DNA of 5,103 bases from a bacterium (GTDB lineage: Bacteria; Eremiobacterota; Eremiobacteria; Baltobacterales; Baltobacteraceae). The stretch lies in NCBI GenBank assembly GCA_021782295.1, contig JAJXVC010000145.1, forward strand, positions 1 through 5,103, given 5' to 3'. Position 1 is the stretch's first letter. Each line of letters opens with the position of its first letter. Below, one piece after another: positions 1 through 5,103 of the stretch. The notes beneath the pieces are model-generated. The model worked only from the letters and a program-made list of their open reading frames with translations. It was not told the origin of the DNA and did no database searches. The translations under genes and the position numbers were made by a program.

Positions 1-74
1 AAGCAATGATTTCACGGAGGCTGCATTCGGCACTGCGGGGCCGCCGTCCGTCCAAAGCGAAGCTCGAATTCACG

Positions 75-362
75 ATGACGGAGCGGCAATCGACGACGAC
101 GCTTGAAATCAAGGTGAAGCCCGGGGCCAAGCTGCCGGGCGTTCGTCGTGAAGGAGAGCAGATCGTTGTGGCGGTCGCCGCGCGGGCGATCGAAGGCGCA
201 GCAAACGAGGCCGTTATTGCGACGCTTGCGAAAGCGCTGAAAATCGCGCCTTCGCGCATCACGATTCTGCGCGGTCATCGTGGGCGCCTCAAACTCCTCG
301 GCGTCGCAGGGCTCTCCTCGGACGAGTTACGCGCGCATTTGGAGCGGCTCGCAGTCGCCTAG
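75..362 (+). CDS. DUF167 (YggU-like) family protein
   Basis: A small soluble protein of 95 residues, the usual size of the DUF167/YggU family, whose biochemical function is not established. The family pattern is visible. An N-terminal strand carries KVKPGAK (residues 13-19). It is followed by the signature IEGAANEAVI (39-48), then AKAL, and a late strand with the basic stretch GHRGRLK (67-73). I chose the ATG at 75 because it gives family length and places the first conserved strand near the N terminus. An in-frame ATG at 6 would add 23 basic, low-complexity residues, and the frame stays open to the window edge. No good Shine-Dalgarno precedes 75, so the start is uncertain. The GGAGG at 16-20 has no in-frame ATG or GTG at a suitable distance. 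The gene converges on the DUF5694 gene and their TAG stops share CTAG. Family call is firm; role unknown. Confidence 0.85.
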   Translation: MTERQSTTTLEIKVKPGAKLPGVRREGEQIVVAVAARAIEGAANEAVIATLAKALKIAPSRITILRGHRGRLKLLGVAGLSSDELRAHLERLAVA

Positions 363-1180
363 GGCGATTCGTTCAAATATCGTAACGGGTCGACGTTCAC
401 TAAGTTGGGGTTCAAGCGCACGAACTGCCGCAGCAGGAACTCGTGCCCCTGCCCCATGAGGACGACCACGCGATCTCCTGGCCGAATGACGCTGAGAATA
501 TTCGAGAAGATAAAGCAATTGCGCGTATACCATTGCGCGACATACATGCTGCCCGCCCCATCGGCGTTCCGTCCAAGGCCATCGAAAATGCTGTACCAGG
601 AGGCGTTGGCGCGGATCTCCGCATCGGTATTGAGGAAACGTAATTCGTCGAGATAGGTACCGTGCAGTTGTAAGTAGGCATCGTGCGCGATCATGGCTTG
701 CGATGGGGGATCGCTCACGCCTCTGAAGTGCGTCTTTAAAAAGGCGTCGATATGCTTTCCGCTCGGCGAAGCGTCGTCGTAGATCGATGGCCCCCAGGTG
801 TCGACCGGATAGATCGATCGGTCGCCGGAGCGCTTCGCCAGCTTGAATCCGTATTGATAGGCTTCATCTGCGGGAAGCGTAAATCGCCCGGCGATGAATT
901 GCCGATACTCGCGTTGATATTTCGGATTCCCGAACGGCTCTTCGATCAACACCTTCGTGGGGTGAAAGCGCGCGAGTCGATCGACGACGGCCGCAATCTG
1001 TGCTTGGCGTGTGGCCGAGAGCGGGCTATCCACGTAAATGCTATTGTGAATGTCGTGCCGGGCAACAAAATGCGTGATGCCGACGACCATCACTCGGGCT
1101 TTCGGCGGCTGCGCGGCACGCAGAGCCGTGGAGGGCAACAAAAATGCGATCGCGACGATCAAAAAACGGAGTAATTTCAT
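359..1180 (-). CDS. Secreted DUF5694 (TraB/GumN-like) protein
   Basis: A 273-residue exported protein of the DUF5694 family, which resembles TraB/PrgY/GumN proteins; no activity is established for it. Residues 1-23 form a signal peptide: KLLR, a hydrophobic stretch, then ALRAA with likely cleavage near 22-23, so the mature protein is probably periplasmic. The spaced motifs of the group are present. These are VMVVGITHF (30-38), VLIEEP (77-82), an aromatic-rich YPVDTWG (124-130), WYTRN (217-221) and VVVLMGQGHEFLLRQF near 238-253. The conserved GxxH, Glu, Arg and GxGH positions are therefore intact. The start is the ATG at 1180, with GAGGT just upstream (1184-1188). It lies 42 bases downstream of the DoxX-like gene on the same strand and is probably co-transcribed with it. 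Its stop overlaps the stop of the convergent DUF167 gene. Family confident; substrate unknown. Confidence 0.8.
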   Translation of the reverse strand: MKLLRFLIVAIAFLLPSTALRAAQPPKARVMVVGITHFVARHDIHNSIYVDSPLSATRQAQIAAVVDRLARFHPTKVLIEEPFGNPKYQREYRQFIAGRFTLPADEAYQYGFKLAKRSGDRSIYPVDTWGPSIYDDASPSGKHIDAFLKTHFRGVSDPPSQAMIAHDAYLQLHGTYLDELRFLNTDAEIRANASWYSIFDGLGRNADGAGSMYVAQWYTRNCFIFSNILSVIRPGDRVVVLMGQGHEFLLRQFVRLNPNLVNVDPLRYLNESP

Positions 1181-1183
1181 TGT

Positions 1184-1188
1184 ACCTC
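1184..1188 (-). promoter_or_regulatory. Ribosome binding site of the DUF5694 gene
   Basis: On the minus strand the bases just before ATG 1180 read GAGGT followed by ACA, a close match to the Shine-Dalgarno consensus at slightly short spacing. It supports the start chosen, which also begins exactly at a well-formed signal peptide. Confidence 0.55.
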
Positions 1189-1222
1189 ATTGGAGAGAGA
1201 GCGTTGAAAGAAGGGACGCCGC

Positions 1223-1972
1223 TTATGGCGATGCTCGCTTCGGAGCAGCGCGTAGGGTTGCAACGAAGTAGGACGCGCCCGCGATGAGAAAGGTCAGCGC
1301 AATCTCCGTCCAGTTCGTGAGCTTTGCCGGATCGGCGACGATGATCGGCACCCATACCAGGAGACCGAAGAGTGCGAGCATCAACGCCATCAGTTGCATC
1401 GCCTCACGCGCCAGGCGATCGATCAGCATCGCGATGCCGGCGAGTGCGAAGGCGAGGGTCGTCAGGTTTGTCCAGAAAATGCCCCCGAGCGGAATCCAGC
1501 TTGGGACGAGGCTCGCGGTGAAGTGGAGGAAGGCGACTTGCGCCCAAGCGAACGCAACCGCACAGATCGCGAGCGTGATGCGCGCGATGCGCTCGAAAAG
1601 CGAGAAGCGCGAGCGATCGTGAACGGTCGCTGCAGCGATCGCAAAGGCGCCGCAGCAGACCGAGAGCTGTTCGAAGATATCGACGTACGAACCCGGATTC
1701 GTCGGTGCGCTGACGATGTCGCTGATGCATGCGATGGTAAAGTATCCGAAAACGGCGGCGAGAACGATCGACGCGAGGCGCGTCGTTATTGGAACGAGGA
1801 ACGCGAAGCCCCCGAGGACGAGCGCGAGGGTGATCGCCCAGCCGGCGATCGGCGTCAGTACCGGGCCAAGAAGTTGCGCGCGCTGCCAGGTCTCCGATTC
1901 GCGCACGAAGCACGAGACGGCGCCGAAGACGACGGCGGAGAGACCGAAAACGAACCGAGGGATTGATTGCAC
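1223..1972 (-). CDS. DoxX-like integral membrane protein, about eight membrane segments
   Basis: A 249-residue, very hydrophobic inner-membrane protein. Membrane segments fall roughly at 6-22, 38-60, 66-88, 103-118, 132-150, 162-184, 190-212 and 222-240. The second half (about 150-240) has the look of DoxX/DoxD-like proteins: an HFTASLVPSWIPLG loop, a helix ending LIDRLAREA, then LVWVPII and a closing NWTEIAL helix. The first half repeats this plan, suggesting a duplicated four-helix unit. DoxX relatives are linked to quinone or thiol redox in a few organisms, but no catalytic motif lets me claim that here. I chose GTG 1972 because GGAGG at 1985-1981 sits 8 bases before it. A GTG at 1987 would add five residues but has no such site. 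The DUF5694 gene follows 42 bases downstream. Family call moderate; function unknown. Confidence 0.7.
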   Translation of the reverse strand: MQSIPRFVFGLSAVVFGAVSCFVRESETWQRAQLLGPVLTPIAGWAITLALVLGGFAFLVPITTRLASIVLAAVFGYFTIACISDIVSAPTNPGSYVDIFEQLSVCCGAFAIAAATVHDRSRFSLFERIARITLAICAVAFAWAQVAFLHFTASLVPSWIPLGGIFWTNLTTLAFALAGIAMLIDRLAREAMQLMALMLALFGLLVWVPIIVADPAKLTNWTEIALTFLIAGASYFVATLRAAPKRASP

Positions 1973-1980
1973 CGCCGAAT

Positions 1981-1985
1981 CCTCC
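1981..1985 (-). promoter_or_regulatory. Ribosome binding site that decides the DoxX-like start
   Basis: A perfect GGAGG on the minus strand is separated by 8 bases from the GTG at 1972. The same bases would be inside the coding sequence if translation began at GTG 1987, which has only CGCTCTC in front of it. The shorter product is therefore preferred. Confidence 0.6.
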
Positions 1986-1991
1986 ACGAGA

Positions 1992-2003
1992 GCGATCGAT
2001 CGC
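1992..2003 (+). repeat. Perfect 12-base palindrome GCGATCGATCGC
   Basis: A perfect palindrome in the divergent spacer between the DoxX-like gene and the lipoprotein leader. It contains two overlapping CGATCG hexamers, the sequence enriched across the flanking genes. It is 19 bases upstream of the DoxX-like GTG start, so it could be an operator or part of the 5' untranslated region. It may equally be one more copy of the genome-wide signature. No function can be assigned from one instance. Confidence 0.4.
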
Positions 2004-2141
2004 GGATGAGGTGCCGCATGGCGGCGCGCGATCCCTCTAGGGGCGCTCCGGGTAGTGCAATGGATGCAGCGGTGGCGGAGACTAGCAGGGTTCGTACGGG
2101 CGCAAGGAACAGGTTCTGCTTTCTACGGCTTCGTTAAACCC
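2004..2141. promoter_or_regulatory. Divergent intergenic region, presumed promoters for both sides
   Basis: This non-coding stretch lies between the divergent DoxX-like and lipoprotein genes and should hold promoters for both. I see no convincing -35/-10 pair in either direction. There is an imperfect dyad around CCCTCTAGGG (about 2033-2042) and a short GAAC-AG-GTTC dyad at 2107-2116, both too weak to name. The call rests on gene arrangement only. Confidence 0.3.
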
Positions 2142-2146
2142 GGAGG
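2142..2146 (+). promoter_or_regulatory. Strong Shine-Dalgarno for the leader ORF
   Basis: GGAGG followed by six bases and the ATG at 2153. It is the only good ribosome binding site before the lipoprotein gene, but it serves a different reading frame. The lipoprotein ATG at 2173 has no Shine-Dalgarno at normal spacing. Confidence 0.55.
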
Positions 2147-2152
2147 CTCTTC

Positions 2153-2179
2153 ATGAACGTCGTGTCGATGACATGCTAG
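2153..2179 (+). CDS. Putative 8-codon leader ORF (MNVVSMTC)
   Basis: A tiny ORF, MNVVSMTC then TAG, with a textbook GGAGG six bases upstream. Its end overlaps the start of the lipoprotein gene by seven bases: the lipoprotein ATG (2173-2175) lies just before the leader's stop (2177-2179). This is the geometry of translational coupling, where a ribosome stopping at the TAG restarts at the nearby ATG. The peptide itself has no recognisable feature and is probably not functional. Alternatively it is the true N terminus of the lipoprotein, broken by a one-base indel or sequencing error, since the two frames differ by one base. I cannot separate these possibilities. Confidence 0.4.
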   Translation: MNVVSMTC

Positions 2180-2192
2180 CGAGCATACGACG
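2158..2192 (+). promoter_or_regulatory. Predicted RNA hairpin enclosing the lipoprotein start codon
   Basis: ATGCT (2173-2177) pairs with AGCAT (2182-2186) around the loop AGCG, so the lipoprotein ATG itself is inside the stem. An outer helix can form between CGTCGT (2158-2163) and ACGACG (2187-2192), leaving 2164-2172 bulged. An alternative outer helix uses GTCG (2164-2167) and CGAC (2188-2191). A ribosome on the leader ORF would melt this structure. The pairing was worked out by hand with no energy calculation, and the inner stem is short. Confidence 0.35.
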
Positions 2193-2901
2193 AGTTATTC
2201 TCGCCTATGCATGTGTCCTAGGTTTGGCCGGTTGCGCCGGAATAGGGGCATGGCAAGAGCGACTGTATGCAAAATCGCAGAGTTACCAGATTACCGCGGC
2301 GATTCGAAGTTTTTTGAGCAAGAGCCCGATCAGGTATTATTTCAGTGTAGGCCCGATTCCGCCTATTCTCGTGAGAAGCAATTCGGCCCTGATTCGAAAT
2401 GGAATCGTTACCGTCGTTCGCTTGTCGAAACAAGATATCGTTCCGTGGTATAGCGACAGGTTCATAATGCGCTTGACTCCTAAGGGAAGAGCACTCGCGC
2501 GAAAAGACCATTGGAGATTTAAAGGTTCGGGTCCTCGCGGTCAATTTTTCACGCTGCGGGTAGGTACAATGCGATTTGAGAGACGTATTTCCGTTGCTCC
2601 GCTATTAGCAAACGTGCCATGGTGGTCAAATGCGACAGACCCGCGGCACTGTTTTCGCGTGCGATATTCGGCGCGGTTTGTCCTTACGAAAACAGGATAC
2701 GACTTCGAACGCGTCAACGACGGTAGCGGCGGAGCGAGTTTTGGTGGTAACGAGTTTATTTTCATAAAACCGATGTCGGACTCCGTTGCCGCTGAGCCTC
2801 GGTTTTTCGACGCCGGGAGGTCGATTGTCCAAACTGTTGTGCTTTGCCATAGTGCGAAACAAGGCTGGCATGTGGTGTTCCCGCTCCAAGGAGTCTGGTA
2901 A
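2173..2901 (+). CDS. Orphan lipoprotein of unknown function
   Basis: A 242-residue protein I do not recognise. The N terminus is a lipoprotein signal: RR at 6-7, a hydrophobic core, then the lipobox LAGC at 18-21 with Cys21 as the lipidated residue. Ala22 follows rather than Asp, so the inner-membrane retention signal is absent and outer-membrane placement is likely in a diderm. The mature part is basic and rich in Arg, Phe, Tyr and Trp. It has alternating strand-like segments such as RYYFSVGPIPPILV and GIVTVVRL, an LTPKGRALA stretch near 101-109, and two further cysteines (HCFRVRY and VLCHSAK). No transmembrane segment follows the signal. GC is about 49% in five lines counted by hand, against about 65% in radA, and codons such as TTT and ATA are common. 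This points to transfer or a different selective history. It stands alone, divergent from the DoxX-like gene and convergent with ftcD. Confidence 0.75.
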   Translation: MLASIRRVILAYACVLGLAGCAGIGAWQERLYAKSQSYQITAAIRSFLSKSPIRYYFSVGPIPPILVRSNSALIRNGIVTVVRLSKQDIVPWYSDRFIMRLTPKGRALARKDHWRFKGSGPRGQFFTLRVGTMRFERRISVAPLLANVPWWSNATDPRHCFRVRYSARFVLTKTGYDFERVNDGSGGASFGGNEFIFIKPMSDSVAAEPRFFDAGRSIVQTVVLCHSAKQGWHVVFPLQGVW

Positions 2902-2928
2902 GGCGATATCGGCTAGGCTGAGGAACGT

Positions 2929-3786
2929 TTACCTCGGTTCGGACTTCTGTATCGTGAAGAATTCCGCGAGCGCGTCGTCGAGCGCGGCGCGCGGAAGCAG
3001 GCCGATCAGCTCGCTTGCTCCCAACGCGATGCCGCGCTTCGCCGCTGCCGCTGCGGCGGCGCGCCGTAAGCGCAGCGGTGAGGTCGCGCGATACTGCGTG
3101 ATATTAAAGGAAAGTTGTACGCGCCCGTTTGCGAGGCGAAAGGCGAGCGCGCGAATACCAGGGAGGCCGCCGCCGCGTTCGCGCAGCTCGGCGGCGATCG
3201 CTTTTCCGGCGGCAAGATCCTCGCTCTCGAGTTCGATATTCCACGCGACGAGCATCTCGCGTGCGCCAACGGCGACCGCTCCGGCGCTTGGGTGCGCGGC
3301 AATATCGCCGATGTCGGGACGGTCCTCGCGGGCGAAGCGCGCATGCAACCCTTCGAAGCCGTCGCGCCGCGCATTAGCGAGCAGACGGCGTTCCGGAAGC
3401 AACGCCGCTTCACCGTAGAGAAAACTCGGAATTCCTTCGCGCTCCCAGATCGCTTGCGCCGCAGCGCGCGCCAAGGCGACCGCTTCGGCCATCGGTGCAT
3501 CGCCGAGCGGAACGAACGGTAGCACGTCGAGTGCGCCGATCCGCGGATGGAGTCCGCTGTGCGTGCGCAGATCGATCCGCTCGCGTGCGACGCGGGCGAG
3601 TGCGACCGCTGCTTCGATGAGCTTCGCCCCTTCGCCGACGATCGTGATCACGCTGCGGTGATGCGCGGCATCGGAGCTGCGATCGAGGACGCGCGCTCCG
3701 GTTGCTTCGACGGCCTCCGCTGCACGGCGAATCGTCTCGTCGTTTCGCCCCTCGGAGAGATTGGGAACGAGTTCGAAGAGATGCAT
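2929..3786 (-). CDS. ftcD: Glutamate formimidoyltransferase (formiminotransferase, single-domain)
   Basis: A 285-residue cytoplasmic enzyme that moves the formimino group between formiminoglutamate and tetrahydrofolate, a step of histidine breakdown. Family motifs appear in order: LVPNLSEGR (6-14), HHRSVIT (42-48), then the catalytic segment HSGLHPRIGALDVLPFVPL (76-94). His80 in it corresponds to the catalytic His of the porcine enzyme. Next come FLYGEAALLPERR and, further on, AVAVGAREMLVAWNIEL, GGGLPGIRALAF and the C-terminal ITQYRATSPL. The length matches stand-alone transferases; the cyclodeaminase domain of the mammalian bifunctional enzyme is absent. I chose ATG 3786 because the sequence before it has no family similarity and overlaps radA. 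The gene starts 4 bases after the radA stop with no good Shine-Dalgarno, so translation is probably coupled. No hut gene is in the window. Stand-alone relatives can also act on 5-formyltetrahydrofolate. Confidence 0.92.
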   Translation of the reverse strand: MHLFELVPNLSEGRNDETIRRAAEAVEATGARVLDRSSDAAHHRSVITIVGEGAKLIEAAVALARVARERIDLRTHSGLHPRIGALDVLPFVPLGDAPMAEAVALARAAAQAIWEREGIPSFLYGEAALLPERRLLANARRDGFEGLHARFAREDRPDIGDIAAHPSAGAVAVGAREMLVAWNIELESEDLAAGKAIAAELRERGGGLPGIRALAFRLANGRVQLSFNITQYRATSPLRLRRAAAAAAAKRGIALGASELIGLLPRAALDDALAEFFTIQKSEPR

Positions 3787-3790
3787 CGCG

Positions 3791-5098
3791 CTACCCGAGC
3801 ACCTCGGCGATCGCGCTGCCGATATCTTGAAAACGCTCGGCGCTGATATGCGTCCCGTATCCCAAGCGCTTTGCCTCGGCGGCGCGGCGGGCGGCGGCAC
3901 TCACCGCGCGAATCTCGCCGGAGAGTCCGAGTTCGCCGTAGGCAACGATCTCCGATGCGATCGGACGATCGCGGAGCGACGAGGCAATCGCCAGTGCGAT
4001 GCCGAGATCCGCTGCCGGTTCGCTGACGCGCAAGCCGCCGGCGACCGATGCATAGACGTCGTGCGAACCCAGCAGCATGCCGAGCCGCCGCTCGAGAACT
4101 GCGATGATCATCGCCAGGCGCGCCGGGTCGAGATTATTTGCGAGTCGCCGCGGCGTTCCAAAACTCGTCTCGCCGACGAGCGCCTGCACCTCGACGAGCA
4201 CCGGGCGGGAGCCGAGAATCGATGCGACGACGCAACTACCGCTCGGGCGAGCGCCGCGCCCGGCGAGAAAGATCTCCGAGGGGTTGGCAACGTCGTGGAG
4301 ACCGTCGTCATGCATGGAGAAGACGCAGATTTCGTCGATCGATCCGAAGCGATTTTTATAGGCGCGGAGGATGCGATACTCGCCCTGTAGGTCGCCTTCG
4401 AAGTAGAGCACGGTATCGACGAGATGTTCGAGCAGGCGCGGACCGGCGATGCTTCCATCTTTCGTCACGTGTCCGACGATAAAGGTCGCGCAACCCGTTC
4501 GTTTCGAGAACTCGACGAGCGCCTGCGTGCAGTCGCGGACCTGTCCGACGCTCCCGGCGTAGCTCTCGCTTTCAGGCAAGCGCACCGTTTGGATCGAATC
4601 GACGATCGTTGCGCGCGGAGCGATCCGCTCGGCCGCATCGAGCACCGCATGGAGGTCGGTCTCGGGGAAAAGCAAGATCGGTGCGTCGATCTTCAAACGT
4701 GCAGCGCGCAATTTTACTTGTGCCGCCGACTCTTCGCCGCAGACATAGAGGACCGGGCCGCCCCGTTGAAGGCGCGCGGCGATCTGGAGAAGGAGCGTCG
4801 ACTTGCCGGCGCCGGGTGGCCCGCCGACGAGAGTGACGCTTCCGGGCACGATGCCGCCGCCGAGAGCGATATCGAACTCCGGCAATCCGGTCGTAATGCG
4901 AACGTGCTGCGCGCTCTCGACTTCGTGGAGCGGTATCGGCATCGTCGCCGATCCTCGCACATGGCGTAATGGGCGCGACGCTTCGCGCGGGCGCTCTTCG
5001 AGGGTGTTCCAAGCGGAGCATTGCGGACAACGCCCGAGCCAACGCGTCGATTCAAATCCGCAGGCGCTGCAAAAATAGACCGCTCGCGTTTTCGCCAT
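3791..5098 (-). CDS. radA: DNA repair protein RadA (Sms), branch-migration ATPase
   Basis: A complete 435-residue RadA, the cytoplasmic hexameric RecA-like ATPase that drives branch migration during recombinational repair and transformation. All hallmarks are present. The N-terminal zinc finger has Cys10, Cys13, Cys24 and Cys27. The Walker A motif GGPPGAGKST is at 92-101. After it come YVCGEES (118-124), Walker B TIVDSIQT (164-171), the GHVTKDG segment (209-215) and the RadA-specific KNRFG motif (248-252). The C-terminal Lon-protease-like domain occupies about 270-435, with GGLRVSEPAADLG (354-366) and SSLRDRP. The length is slightly short for the family, mainly in the linker after the zinc finger. 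The ATG at 5098 fits the standard beginning MAKTR before the zinc finger. Only five bases precede it, so promoter and ribosome binding site lie outside the window. It is the first gene of a radA-ftcD operon as seen here. Confidence 0.97.
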   Translation of the reverse strand: MAKTRAVYFCSACGFESTRWLGRCPQCSAWNTLEERPREASRPLRHVRGSATMPIPLHEVESAQHVRITTGLPEFDIALGGGIVPGSVTLVGGPPGAGKSTLLLQIAARLQRGGPVLYVCGEESAAQVKLRAARLKIDAPILLFPETDLHAVLDAAERIAPRATIVDSIQTVRLPESESYAGSVGQVRDCTQALVEFSKRTGCATFIVGHVTKDGSIAGPRLLEHLVDTVLYFEGDLQGEYRILRAYKNRFGSIDEICVFSMHDDGLHDVANPSEIFLAGRGARPSGSCVVASILGSRPVLVEVQALVGETSFGTPRRLANNLDPARLAMIIAVLERRLGMLLGSHDVYASVAGGLRVSEPAADLGIALAIASSLRDRPIASEIVAYGELGLSGEIRAVSAAARRAAEAKRLGYGTHISAERFQDIGSAIAEVLG

Positions 5099-5103
5099 CG
5101 TCG

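Noticed and set aside
1394..1966. Long plus-strand reading frame of 190 codons opposite the DoxX-like gene
   Set aside because: Its product is almost entirely Arg, Glu, Asp and Ala with no fold-like pattern, as expected of the complement of a GC-rich membrane-protein gene. The minus-strand gene explains the region.
2033..2042. CCCTCTAGGG dyad in the divergent spacer as an operator or terminator
   Set aside because: Arms of only four bases, outer pairing needs an asymmetric bulge, and no T-run follows.
2107..2116. GAAC-AG-GTTC dyad upstream of the leader ORF as a repressor site
   Set aside because: Four-base arms occur often by chance, and there is no second copy in the window.
2269..2901. 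LTPKGR stretch of the lipoprotein read as a winged-helix DNA-binding motif
   Set aside because: A short match in a protein with a clear lipoprotein signal and no other helix-turn-helix features; treated as coincidence.
2918..2937. Stem-loop between the lipoprotein and ftcD as an intrinsic terminator
   Set aside because: Six base pairs including a wobble, an eight-base loop, and no T-run on either strand.
2786..3418. Plus-strand reading frame of 210 codons across the lipoprotein end and ftcD
   Set aside because: Ser/Arg/Ala-rich low-complexity product running antisense to well-conserved ftcD, and crossing a real gene end.
3787..3900. N-terminal extension of ftcD back to 3900
   Set aside because: The extra 38 residues are Pro/Ser/Arg-rich, unlike the family, and would overlap the radA C terminus. 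The family N terminus begins at ATG 3786.
4424..4969. Plus-strand reading frame of 181 codons within radA
   Set aside because: Antisense shadow. The minus strand encodes RadA with every conserved motif intact.

Overview
The window is a GC-rich bacterial chromosome segment. Hand counts over radA give about 65% GC. It holds six genes and one probable leader ORF. The signal-peptide-bearing proteins and the lipoprotein suggest a diderm bacterium. The phylum cannot be fixed from this sequence; an under-sampled lineage such as Candidatus Eremiobacterota is a guess only. The hexamer CGATCG recurs at an unusually high rate (19 copies found by eye), which looks like a genome signature. It is absent from about 1.2 kb around one gene.

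Layout from left to right. (1) A small DUF167/YggU-type gene on the plus strand ends at 362, and its stop codon interlocks with that of the next gene inside a CTAG. (2) A minus-strand pair occupies 359-1972. A DoxX-like membrane protein is upstream at 1972-1223. A secreted DUF5694 (TraB/GumN-like) protein follows at 1180-359, after a gap of 42 bases. (3) A divergent control region at about 1973-2172 contains a 12-base palindrome. It also has a strong Shine-Dalgarno site, an 8-codon leader ORF and a hairpin over the start codon of the next gene. (4) An orphan lipoprotein lies on the plus strand at 2173-2901. Its GC is only about 49% and it does not resemble its neighbours in composition. (5) A minus-strand operon runs radA (5098-3791) then ftcD (3786-2929), with 4 bases between the genes.

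Four of the six genes belong to recognised families. RadA is a branch-migration ATPase of DNA recombination, and FtcD is a stand-alone glutamate formimidoyltransferase of folate/histidine metabolism. DUF167 and DUF5694 are uncharacterised families. The DoxX-like call is looser, and the lipoprotein is unassigned. I see no mobile element, CRISPR array, rRNA or tRNA. I found no clear new multi-gene system. The best candidates for follow-up are the leader ORF plus start-codon hairpin in front of the lipoprotein, and the compositional break at that gene.
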